Assembly (NCBI RefSeq): GCF_030542105.1
Contig: NZ_JAUOFB010000001.1
Coordinates: 744,001 to 808,000, forward strand
Length of the DNA: 64,000 bases
Source: Hymenobacter sp. BT730
GTDB taxonomy: Bacteria > Bacteroidota > Bacteroidia > Cytophagales > Hymenobacteraceae
Reading direction: 5' to 3'
Shown: piece by piece, positions 57,266 through 64,000 of the stretch
Layout of the letters: every line of letters begins with the position of its first letter
Position numbering within the stretch: position 1 is the first letter of the stretch
Translations under genes and position numbers: made by a program
The notes under the pieces: generated by a model
Databases searched by the model: none
The model's input: the letters and a program-made list of their open reading frames with translations, nothing else
Told to the model about the DNA's origin: nothing

Positions 57266-59347
57266 CTACCGTTTCTTGGTTTTTTTCAGGTAGGCATAGG
57301 TGGCGGTTTGCGCCTGCAGGCGGGGCGTGCCCTCGGCATCGGGGGAAATAAAGCAGTTGTCGAAGTCCCGGGACTTCACGTTGTCCTGGCGCTGCAAATC
57401 CAGTAGGTCGCGCACTTCGCGCCGCACAGCGGGGTCGTAGAGGGGGAAGGCCACTTCCACGCGGCGGTCCAGGTTGCGCGCCATCCAGTCGGCGGAAGCA
57501 ACATACACCTTTTCCTGCCCCCCGTTGCCGAACACGTATACCCGGGCATGCTCCAGGTAGCGGTCTACCAGGCTTCGATGCTGGATATTCTCGCTTTGGC
57601 CCGATACCCGCGGTACAGCACAGGAAATTCCCCGGATCAGGAGCTCAATCTGCACCCCGGCCTGGCTGGCTTCATACAGCTTCAGAATCATCCGCTCATC
57701 CTGCAAGGCATTTAGCTTCAGAATAATGTAGGCTTCTTCGCCAGCCCGGGCATGTTTTATTTCGGTGTCGATGAGGGCGTTCAGCTTCTCACGCAGCTCA
57801 AAGGGAGCCACCAACAAGTGCTCGAAGGGGGGCGGTGTTACCCGGTTGAGGAAGTACTGAAAGATGGTGCTGACCTCGCGGGTGAGGCGCTCATCGGCTG
57901 TCAGCAGGGCGTGGTCGGAGTAAATGTTGCTGGTTACCTCGTTAAAGTTGCCGGTGCTCAGGTAGGCATACTGCCGGGAAAGTCCTTGCTCTACGCGGGT
58001 GATGAGGCAGAGCTTGCTGTGGACCTTCAGGTCGGGCACGCCATAAATAACGTTGGCGCCGGCCCGCTGCAGCTTCTCGGCCCAGCGGATGTTGGACTCT
58101 TCATCGAAGCGCGCTTTCAACTCTACCACCACCGTTACCTGCTTGCCGTGTTTCACGGCTTTCAGCAATGCTTTGGCAACCTCACTTTTCTCCGCCACGC
58201 GGTACAGCGTAATGCTGATGGCTGAAACGGCCACATCGGTAGCGGCTTCGCGCAGCAGGCGCAGCACATAGTCGTAGGTTTGGTAAGGGAAGTGCAGCAG
58301 GTGGTCTTTGGCCGCTATGGCATTCAGGAGGCTGCCGCGGGCCGGCAGGGAGGGGTGCTTGAGCGGGGGCTGGGCTGCAAACTTCAGATGGTGCAGGCCC
58401 ATGTCCGGAAAACCGAAGAAGTCGCGGAAATTGTGGTAGCGGCTACCTTCCACCAGCTCGTTTTTGGTGATGTGCGTTTTCTGCATCACGGCCCGCAGCA
58501 CCTCTTTGGGCATGGTGGGGTCGTAGAGCAGGCGGGCGGGGTAGCCGGTTTCGCGCTTTTGCAGGCTGCTTTTGATTTTGGCCAGCAGGTTGCCCGATAT
58601 TTCTTCCTGCAGGTCCAGCTCCGCATCCCGGGAAATTTTGATGGCATGTACCTGCACGCGCTTATACTTGGGAAACAGCTCATGGGCACAGCACCGAATT
58701 ACGTCATCCAGAAACATGACATAATGCTCTTTTCCCTGCGTGGGTAGCTGTACAAAACGCCCACCGTGCCGCCGCGTGGGCAGCTCCATCACCAGCACCC
58801 GCTCTTCGTCCTTGGCCTTGCCGGACTGCACGGGTTCCGAAAGCAGGAACGTCATATACACAGTCTGGTCCTTCAGGAACAGGTGGTGCAGCGTTTCATC
58901 CAGAATCACGGGGGAGAGCAAATCCTGCACCTTCTCTTGGAAATACTGGCGCACAAACGCGCGCTGCTCATCCGTCAGGTCGTGCTCACTGATAAGGTGG
59001 ATATGTTCCCGGCGCAGTTCCGGCAGAATGCTGTTGCGAAAGGTCTCACCAAACTCGTGCTGCTGGCGGCCTACTTCGGCCAGCACCTGCTCTAGTTGGG
59101 GCGCGGGGTCTTCACCCAGCTTGGCACGGGTTTTCTTTTTCAGTTTTACCAGGCGACGCAGCGTAGCCACACGCACCTTGAAGTACTCATCCAGATTGGA
59201 CGAGAAGATGGCCATAAACTTCAGCCGCTCCAGCAGGGGCACCTGTGGGTGCTGGGCTTCCTGTAGCACCCGGTAGTTGAAGGCCAGCCAGCTAAGCTCA
59301 CGGTTGCGGAAAGGCGGGGTGGTAAGGGGGGCAGAGGGTTCGTGCAT
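57266..59347 (-). CDS. ppk1: polyphosphate kinase 1
   Basis: A 693-residue enzyme that reversibly makes polyphosphate from ATP. The N-terminal domain begins PFRNRELSWLAFNYRVLQEA and includes FMAIFSSNLDEYFKVRV, a diagnostic segment. The catalytic core carries the autophosphorylated histidine in PDLKVHSKLCLITR, and YLSTGNFNEVTSNIYSDHAL. The C-terminal domain includes SADWMARNLDRRVEVAFPLY. The start at 59347 (MHEPSAPLTT) is chosen because upstream codons have no similarity. It follows the SixA-type phosphatase gene after 19 bases in one operon. Confidence 0.96.
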   Translation of the reverse strand: MHEPSAPLTTPPFRNRELSWLAFNYRVLQEAQHPQVPLLERLKFMAIFSSNLDEYFKVRVATLRRLVKLKKKTRAKLGEDPAPQLEQVLAEVGRQQHEFGETFRNSILPELRREHIHLISEHDLTDEQRAFVRQYFQEKVQDLLSPVILDETLHHLFLKDQTVYMTFLLSEPVQSGKAKDEERVLVMELPTRRHGGRFVQLPTQGKEHYVMFLDDVIRCCAHELFPKYKRVQVHAIKISRDAELDLQEEISGNLLAKIKSSLQKRETGYPARLLYDPTMPKEVLRAVMQKTHITKNELVEGSRYHNFRDFFGFPDMGLHHLKFAAQPPLKHPSLPARGSLLNAIAAKDHLLHFPYQTYDYVLRLLREAATDVAVSAISITLYRVAEKSEVAKALLKAVKHGKQVTVVVELKARFDEESNIRWAEKLQRAGANVIYGVPDLKVHSKLCLITRVEQGLSRQYAYLSTGNFNEVTSNIYSDHALLTADERLTREVSTIFQYFLNRVTPPPFEHLLVAPFELREKLNALIDTEIKHARAGEEAYIILKLNALQDERMILKLYEASQAGVQIELLIRGISCAVPRVSGQSENIQHRSLVDRYLEHARVYVFGNGGQEKVYVASADWMARNLDRRVEVAFPLYDPAVRREVRDLLDLQRQDNVKSRDFDNCFISPDAEGTPRLQAQTATYAYLKKTKKR

Positions 59348-59366
59348 GGAGGAAGGGCAAGTCAAC

Positions 59367-59861
59367 TTATTGATGATTGCCGGGGTAATCGTAGAAGTAA
59401 AATTCGGTGGTGGCGCGGTCTGCGGTTTGCCAACGGTCAATGTTTAGCTGCAGGCACACCACGGCGGCTGTAGGCATTTCATTAATCTGGTTGGGGGAAA
59501 GCAGGTTGGCAAAGTCCGTGATGGTGTTGTTATGGCCTACCAGCAACACGGAGTTGGCAGTATCGGGCAGTTTGCGCACAATGTCGAGCAGGTCAGCCGG
59601 CTCGGCGCGGTAAATGCGCTCCTGCACCTGAATCTTATCATTGGGGTAGCCCAGCTCTTTCGCTACCAGGGCCGCCGTACTCAGGGCTCGCACTGCCGAG
59701 CTGCTAACCAGCAGATCCAGCTGGATGTGGCGGTCGGCCAGGGCCTTACCCATGCGGGGGGCGTCGTCGCGGCCCCGCTCATTCAGGGGACGGTCGTGGT
59801 CGGTTAGGTCATCAAAGCTCCAGCTGGATTTAGCGTGGCGCATCAGGTACAGGATTTTCAT
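59367..59861 (-). CDS. SixA-type histidine phosphatase
   Basis: A 164-residue phosphatase of the histidine phosphatase (phosphoglycerate mutase) superfamily. The N-terminus is ILYLMRHAKSSWSFDDLTDH, with the RHAKS variant of the RHG motif seen in SixA-like enzymes. The second catalytic histidine is in SVLLVGHNNTITDFANLL. Substrates of this group include phosphohistidine and small phosphoesters. The start at 59861 puts the motif at the N-terminus. It precedes ppk1 on the same strand by 19 bases, suggesting a link to polyphosphate or phosphohistidine metabolism. Confidence 0.9.
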   Translation of the reverse strand: MKILYLMRHAKSSWSFDDLTDHDRPLNERGRDDAPRMGKALADRHIQLDLLVSSSAVRALSTAALVAKELGYPNDKIQVQERIYRAEPADLLDIVRKLPDTANSVLLVGHNNTITDFANLLSPNQINEMPTAAVVCLQLNIDRWQTADRATTEFYFYDYPGNHQ

Positions 59862-59948
59862 AGGGCAGGCGTGTGCGGTGGCGGGTTTCTTTACTGTTGG
59901 CCGGCAGAAATAGTTTGGCCCCGCAAGTAAAGCGTTGGGGCAGAACGA

Positions 59949-59977
59949 AAAAAGCCCGCCGGGAAGGCGGGCTTTTT
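59949..59977 (-). terminator. terminator after hflX
   Basis: AAAAAGCCCGCC and GGCGGGCTTTTT form a perfect 12-bp stem with a five-base loop and a T-run in both directions. On the minus strand it lies about 165 bases beyond the hflX stop codon and before the sixA-ppk1 operon. Confidence 0.85.
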
Positions 59978-60141
59978 GGTGGTGAGTGAGTTGTGGGAAA
60001 GGGAGCAATACCCGGCGCTGCACTTCCGGGGCAGCTAAGAACGTAATTTATTCCTGATTACAAGGCTTCCGCGGAAAGAAAAGCGAATATTCGCCTCGTT
60101 TCAAAACGTGCTTACGGGCGCATGCAGCCTGTTTTGCTCTC

Positions 60142-61473
60142 TTAGCCAGCGGCTTCCGGCACGGGCTGATTCGGAAAGCGCCGCTGCTGAATAGCGCTTA
60201 CGTGGCGCACCAACAAGGCGCGCAGCTCCTCAATATTGGTGCGCTCCTGCGCTGAAATGAAAATAACCGGGTCGTGCATTTTTGCCATATAGGTAGCCTG
60301 CAGCTGCTCCAGTGTGGGGCGGGGCGTTTCGTCCTCGTCGGGGTTCATGCCTTCAAAGCCGCCGTGGTGGTTGGCTTCCGCGTGCAAATCGTACTGATCT
60401 ATTTTATTGAATACCAGCAGTGTGGGCTTGTCAGAGGCGCCAATGTCCTTGAGCGTATCGTTTACTACCGCAATATGCTCCTCAAACGAAGGGTGTGAGA
60501 TGTCCACCACGTGCACCAGCAAATCGGCCTCCCGGATTTCGTCCAGCGTGCTCTTAAAGCTTTCGATGAGGCGGGTAGGCAGCTTACGGATAAACCCTAC
60601 AGTATCGGAAAGTAGGAACGGCACGGTATCCAGCACCACTTTGCGCACGGTGGAGTCTACGGTGGCGAAGAGCTTGTTTTCGGCAAACACGTCGGCACGG
60701 CTCAGCAGGTTCATAATGGTGCTTTTGCCCACGTTGGTGTAGCCCACCAGCGCCACGCGCACAATGCCGGTGCGGGCCTTGCGCTGGGTGTGGCTTTGCT
60801 TGTCGAGGTCTTTGAGCTTCTCTTTCAGAAAGGCTATCCGGTCGCGCGCTACGCGGCGGTCAGTTTCAATTTCCGTTTCACCCGGGCCCCGTTGGGCTAC
60901 GCCCCCACGCTGCTTGTCCAAGTGAGTCCACAGGCCGGTGAGGCGGGGCAGCAAGTACTGGTACTGGGCCAGCTCCACCTGCGTGCGTGCCGTAGCCGAC
61001 TGGGCCCTGCTGGCGAAAATATCAATGATAAGCAGGGAACGGTCTACAATCTTCACCTTCAACTCGGCCTCCAAGTTGCGCAGCTGGGAAGGCGAGAGGT
61101 CATCATCGAAAATCACCATGCTGGCTCCGCTGTGCTGCACATAGGCTTTGATTTCGGCCAGCTTACCCTCCCCCACAAACGTGCGGATATCGGGTTTTTC
61201 CAGGCGCTGCACAAAGCGCTTGGTGACGGTGGCACCGGCGGTTTCGGCCAGGAAGGCTAACTCATCGAGGTATTCCTGGGTGAGGGCATCGGCCTGGCGC
61301 TTATCGGGCACGGCCACTAGTACGGCGGTTTCTTCCTCGGGCGAGGTTTCGTAGGTGCCTTTCTCCGATTTGGCCAGTATGCGGCCGGCACGGCCTTTCA
61401 CGCTGTCTACGGCGCCAGGGTGGCGGGTACTGTTACTATGCTTGCGGCCTTTGGAAACGGGTTTATTAGCCAT
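60142..61473 (-). CDS. hflX: ribosome-associated GTPase HflX
   Basis: A 443-residue GTPase that rescues or splits stalled ribosomes under stress. An N-terminal HflX domain (about 45-190) includes IRTFVGEGKLAEIKAYV and FDDDLSPSQLRNLEAELKVK. A coiled-coil linker with GPGETEIETDRRVARDRIA is followed by the GTPase domain, with G1 VGYTNVGKSTIMNLL, G3 LSDTVGFIRKLPTRLIESFK and G4 LVFNKIDQYD. An N-terminal basic tail (about 1-35) precedes the domain. It is in the usual orientation as a single gene. Confidence 0.95.
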   Translation of the reverse strand: MANKPVSKGRKHSNSTRHPGAVDSVKGRAGRILAKSEKGTYETSPEEETAVLVAVPDKRQADALTQEYLDELAFLAETAGATVTKRFVQRLEKPDIRTFVGEGKLAEIKAYVQHSGASMVIFDDDLSPSQLRNLEAELKVKIVDRSLLIIDIFASRAQSATARTQVELAQYQYLLPRLTGLWTHLDKQRGGVAQRGPGETEIETDRRVARDRIAFLKEKLKDLDKQSHTQRKARTGIVRVALVGYTNVGKSTIMNLLSRADVFAENKLFATVDSTVRKVVLDTVPFLLSDTVGFIRKLPTRLIESFKSTLDEIREADLLVHVVDISHPSFEEHIAVVNDTLKDIGASDKPTLLVFNKIDQYDLHAEANHHGGFEGMNPDEDETPRPTLEQLQATYMAKMHDPVIFISAQERTNIEELRALLVRHVSAIQQRRFPNQPVPEAAG

Positions 61474-61537
61474 TTATAGGGAATTGCTTGAGTGAGTGGG
61501 AGGAGATTTTACAGGCGCTACGCATCAAATAGACTCC

Positions 61538-61885
61538 TTACTGCAGGGTTAGGGAGTAAGCGGCTACCTGTTCAATCTGCTCGGGTGTGAGCTGGCCTTT
61601 GAAAGCAGGCATCTTGCCCAGCCCATTGGTTACCATGTACACGCGTCCGGCCTGATTTAGGTTGCTTTTGGTGAGGTCGTGGGCGCCGTTCAGACCACGC
61701 TTGCCGTCCGGACCGTGGCATAGGGCACAATTGGTGGCAAAAAGGGCCTTCCCGGGTAGCTCTGCCGGTGCACTGGCGGCAGGGGTGGCAGCTGGGGCTT
61801 CTGTGGGAGAAGAGGAGCAGGAGGCTACCAGCAAACTGCTCAGAAGAATAAAAAAGGCCTGAGGCCCATACCATGACAACATCAT
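61538..61885 (-). CDS. c-type cytochrome lipoprotein
   Basis: A 115-residue protein with a lipoprotein signal (FFILLSSLLVASC), an Ala/Pro-rich linker and one cytochrome c domain. The haem-binding site is NCALCHGPDG, and the axial methionine lies in GLGKMPAFKGQLTPEQIEQV. The lipid anchor fixes the haem domain at the membrane facing the periplasm, where it would carry electrons. The start at 61885 (MMLSWYG) is preferred over 61915. It is single on the minus strand, divergent from the glycosyltransferase gene. Redox partners are not encoded nearby. Confidence 0.9.
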   Translation of the reverse strand: MMLSWYGPQAFFILLSSLLVASCSSSPTEAPAATPAASAPAELPGKALFATNCALCHGPDGKRGLNGAHDLTKSNLNQAGRVYMVTNGLGKMPAFKGQLTPEQIEQVAAYSLTLQ

Positions 61886-61943
61886 TCTGAAAGAAAATAC
61901 CGTAATGCGCCACAAAGTAACCGAAAGTGCGGCGGCCTGCGGC

Positions 61944-61970
61944 TTGCCAGTGCTTAGCCCGTTACCTTTG
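61944..61970 (+). promoter_or_regulatory. promoter of the glycosyltransferase gene
   Basis: TTG (61944-61946), 16 bases, then TACCTTTG (61963-61970) match the Bacteroidota consensus with a slightly short spacer. The ATG at 61993 follows 22 bases later. Confidence 0.55.
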
Positions 61971-61992
61971 TATTCTGAATAACCCTGTTTGC

Positions 61993-63111
61993 ATGCGCGT
62001 TGCCATTGTAATTAATACCTCCTGGAATATCTGGAATTTTCGCCGCAGCCTGGTACAGGCGTTGCAATCAGCGGGCCACGAAGTGCTGGCTATAGCCCCA
62101 CCCGATGCGTATTCTGAGCGTTTGGAAACCGAGTTGGGCTGCCGCTTTGTACCCATTCTGATGGAGAACAAAGGCACTAACCCCATTAAGGACGCACTGC
62201 TCACCCGCCGTTTCTATGATGTATATCGGCGCGAGCGGCCCGATGTAGTGCTGCAATACACCATCAAACCCAATATTTACGGTACCCTGGCAGCCAAGCT
62301 GGCAGGCATCCCCAGCGTAAATAACGTGTCGGGGCTGGGAACGGTGTTCATCGTGAAAAACCTGGTGAGTAAAGTGGCCTTAGGGTTGTACCGGTTTGCG
62401 TTTCGATTTCCTCGCCGGGTGTTTTTCCAGAACGATGACGACCGGCAGCTGTTTCTGCAGCATAACCTGGTGAGCAAGCATATTACTGATTTGCTGCCTG
62501 GCTCCGGTATCGACGTGCGCAAGTTTCGCCCCGCCGATACTTTCCAGCGCAACGAAAATTTCACCTTTCTTATGATTGCCCGCGTGCTCTATGAGAAAGG
62601 AGTAGAGGAATATTTTGAAGCCGCCCGTCTGGTGCGCGAGGCCATACCGGGCACGCGGGTGCAGTTATTGGGTGGCATTGATGAGTCCGGTGGCGTGGGT
62701 GTTAAGCGCGCGGTATTTGAAGAATGGCTACAGGCCGGGAACATCGAGTATCTGGGTACTTCTGATAACGTAGCTGCCCACATTGCCCAAGCCGACGTGG
62801 TGGTACTGCCGTCTTACCGCGAGGGCACACCCAAAACGTTGCTGGAGGCCGCTGCCATGGGCAAGCCCATTGTAACGACTGACGTGCCCGGCTGCCGCGA
62901 AACCGTCATCGACGGCCACAATGGGCTGCTCTGCCAGGTACGCAACGGCCCCGACCTGGCCCGCAAGATGCTCCAGATTCAGGACCTATCTGATGAGCAG
63001 CTGGCCGAAATGGGCCGGGCCAGCCGTCGTCTTGCCGAAGACAAATTTGATGAGCAGCTGGTGCTGGATAAATACCTGCGTTTGGTAGCCGAAATTGGCC
63101 CGCGCCCGTAA
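61993..63111 (+). CDS. glycosyltransferase family 4 (PglA/WbnK-like)
   Basis: A 372-residue GT-B glycosyltransferase. The N-terminal acceptor domain includes VVLQYTIKPNIYGTLAAKLA and SVNNVSGLGTVFI, segments typical of lipid-linked-sugar transferases of the PglA type. The C-terminal donor domain carries RVLYEKGVEEYFEAARLV and the E-x7-E region in PSYREGTPKTLLEAAAMGKP. It probably adds a sugar to an undecaprenyl-linked intermediate for surface glycan or capsule. The start at 61993 (MRVAIVINTSW) fits the family. rfbC follows on the same strand after 65 bases. Confidence 0.9.
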   Translation: MRVAIVINTSWNIWNFRRSLVQALQSAGHEVLAIAPPDAYSERLETELGCRFVPILMENKGTNPIKDALLTRRFYDVYRRERPDVVLQYTIKPNIYGTLAAKLAGIPSVNNVSGLGTVFIVKNLVSKVALGLYRFAFRFPRRVFFQNDDDRQLFLQHNLVSKHITDLLPGSGIDVRKFRPADTFQRNENFTFLMIARVLYEKGVEEYFEAARLVREAIPGTRVQLLGGIDESGGVGVKRAVFEEWLQAGNIEYLGTSDNVAAHIAQADVVVLPSYREGTPKTLLEAAAMGKPIVTTDVPGCRETVIDGHNGLLCQVRNGPDLARKMLQIQDLSDEQLAEMGRASRRLAEDKFDEQLVLDKYLRLVAEIGPRP

Positions 63112-63176
63112 CGTGGCATTAGCACCTTTTTGCCCTTTTATTAATTTAACTCTACGTTTCTGCCTCGTTACTTTTT

Positions 63177-63719
63177 ATGGAAATACAGCAACACGCACTG
63201 GAAGGTGTTTTTGAGTTCACCCCCCGCGTTTTCGCCGATGCCCGTGGGGCTTTTTTTGAATCCTTCAGCGAAAAAGTGCTGCATCAGGCTGGTATCCGGC
63301 AAAACTGGGTGCAGGATAATCAGTCCAGCTCCAGCCAAGGCGTCTTACGAGGCCTTCACTTTCAGCGTCCGCCTTATGCCCAGGCCAAGTTAGTACGCGT
63401 AGCTGCTGGCCGGGCTATGGATGTGATTGTGGATCTGCGGCGTAATTCGGCCACGTATGGCCAGCATCTGACGGTTGAGCTGGATGCTCAAAAATGCAAT
63501 ATAATGTATGTCCCAGTGGGCTTTGCGCACGGGTTTGTAGCTCTGGAAGACCACACACTGTTTCTCTACAAGTGCAGCAACTACTACCACCCCGCCGCGG
63601 AAGGCGGCCTGCACTGGAATGATCCGGCTCTGGCTATTGACTGGGGTGTAGTCAGCCCTTTGGTGTCGGAAAAAGACCAGATACTACCGCTCCTGAAGGA
63701 TTTCGAAAGCCCCTTTTAA
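63177..63719 (+). CDS. rfbC: dTDP-4-dehydrorhamnose 3,5-epimerase
   Basis: A 180-residue cupin enzyme of dTDP-L-rhamnose synthesis. FTPRVFADARGAFFESFSEK is the N-terminal segment, SSSQGVLRGLHFQRPPYAQA holds the catalytic histidine, and YVPVGFAHGFVALEDHTLFLYKC contains the second conserved region, with the catalytic tyrosine downstream in NYYHPAAEGG. The other rhamnose genes are not in the window. It lies with a glycosyltransferase gene, suggesting a role in surface polysaccharide. Confidence 0.95.
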   Translation: MEIQQHALEGVFEFTPRVFADARGAFFESFSEKVLHQAGIRQNWVQDNQSSSSQGVLRGLHFQRPPYAQAKLVRVAAGRAMDVIVDLRRNSATYGQHLTVELDAQKCNIMYVPVGFAHGFVALEDHTLFLYKCSNYYHPAAEGGLHWNDPALAIDWGVVSPLVSEKDQILPLLKDFESPF

Positions 63720-63737
63720 GGACTAATAATCTAACGC

Positions 63738-63791
63738 AAAACCGCCTGTCATTCTGAACCCTGCCTAGGGCTCAGAATGACAGGCGGTTTT
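63738..63791. terminator. 20-bp inverted repeat, terminator and likely repeat family member
   Basis: AAAACCGCCTGTCATTCTGA and its exact complement enclose a 14-base loop. It separates rfbC from the convergent murF end. The CTGTCATTCTGA core resembles the TCATGCTGA core of the repeat at 33811. Confidence 0.85.
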
Positions 63792-63810
63792 TACAATTAT
63801 TGAAAGGTGC

Positions 63811-64000
63811 TTATAACAACTCCACCAACGTTTCCAGGCCCATGCCGCGGGAGCCTTTAATGAGGATTTGCTGATCCTGCACCGATTGCTCCCGTAGCCA
63901 CGCGGTAGCTTCGGCTTTGGAGGAAAAGTGAAGAAATTCCGGACGAGAGCGAGCCGCTGCCATTTCGGGTCCGCATAGTACTACTGTTCCAAAGGAGTAG
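63811..64000 (-). CDS. murF: UDP-N-acetylmuramoyl-tripeptide--D-alanyl-D-alanine ligase, C-terminal part
   Basis: The last 62 residues of a minus-strand gene cut by the window edge. The visible part reads YSFGTVVLCGPEMAAARSRP at the start and ends ILIKGSRGMGLETLVELL before a TAA. The IKGSRGMGLE motif near the C-terminus is diagnostic for MurF, which adds D-Ala-D-Ala to the peptidoglycan precursor in the cytoplasm. The first visible codon is incomplete, so the gene extends beyond 64000. The gene name rests on this end segment only. Confidence 0.82.
   Translation of the reverse strand, partial: YSFGTVVLCGPEMAAARSRPEFLHFSSKAEATAWLREQSVQDQQILIKGSRGMGLETLVELL

Noticed and set aside
1..64000. CRISPR arrays, insertion sequences, prophage or integrase genes
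   Set aside because: I saw no regularly spaced direct repeats and no transposase, integrase or phage structural motifs in any credible coding frame.

Overview
The window looks like a chromosomal segment of a Hymenobacter-like member of the Bacteroidota (order Cytophagales). The evidence is a type IX secretion sorting domain, several Bacteroidota-restricted families (DUF6992, DUF4468, DUF6268, DUF2652, DUF3616), promoters of the TTG-N19-TAnnTTTG type without Shine-Dalgarno sequences, and the intergenic inverted repeats common in these genomes. The taxon is inferred from protein families, since no rRNA is present. Most genes are ordinary chromosomal genes; no transposase, integrase, phage module or CRISPR array was seen.

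Region 1 (1-19,300) is mixed metabolism and envelope: an AraC regulator, a probable alcohol-oxidising pair (aldehyde dehydrogenase plus GMC oxidoreductase), two tandem small lipoproteins, a thioesterase, a DJ-1/PfpI protein, an outer-membrane barrel, tRNA-Val, a histone-deacetylase-like hydrolase, a three-gene type III polyketide cluster (flavoprotein, synthase, methyltransferase) resembling the srs phenolic-lipid set, a protein that is little more than a T9SS sorting domain, a secreted nuclease, and two very small genes with strong terminators.

Region 2 (19,300-35,450) is a nucleotide block on the + strand: a divergent pyrD-like gene, pyrF, pyrE, purL, purQ, purC, a short AT-richer insertion, purD, purN, purF, a perfect 58-bp inverted repeat, and purM. 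It is followed by a Tat-exported Gfo/Idh/MocA oxidoreductase and, on the opposite strand, pncB.

Region 3 (35,450-49,300) is the most distinctive regulatory unit. A tripartite ABC export system (HlyD adaptor, TolC channel, MacB-type ATPase, two FtsX-type permeases) lies with an ECF sigma factor, an NtrC-family sigma-54 activator and its histidine kinase. Two copies of the same promoter block, one before hlyD and one before the ATPase gene, contain a sigma-54-like -24/-12 element, an upstream palindrome and a downstream operator-like site at identical distances. This suggests that the activator co-regulates both halves of the exporter and itself.

Region 4 (49,300-64,000) has tRNA-Arg, a nucleotidyl-cyclase-like DUF2652 protein converging on an HD-domain protein fused to a Pycsar-effector-type membrane domain, a very large metallophosphoesterase/outer-membrane-barrel fusion, a DUF6268 barrel, a sixA-ppk1 operon, hflX, a cytochrome c lipoprotein, a glycosyltransferase, rfbC and the 3' end of murF, which is cut by the window edge.
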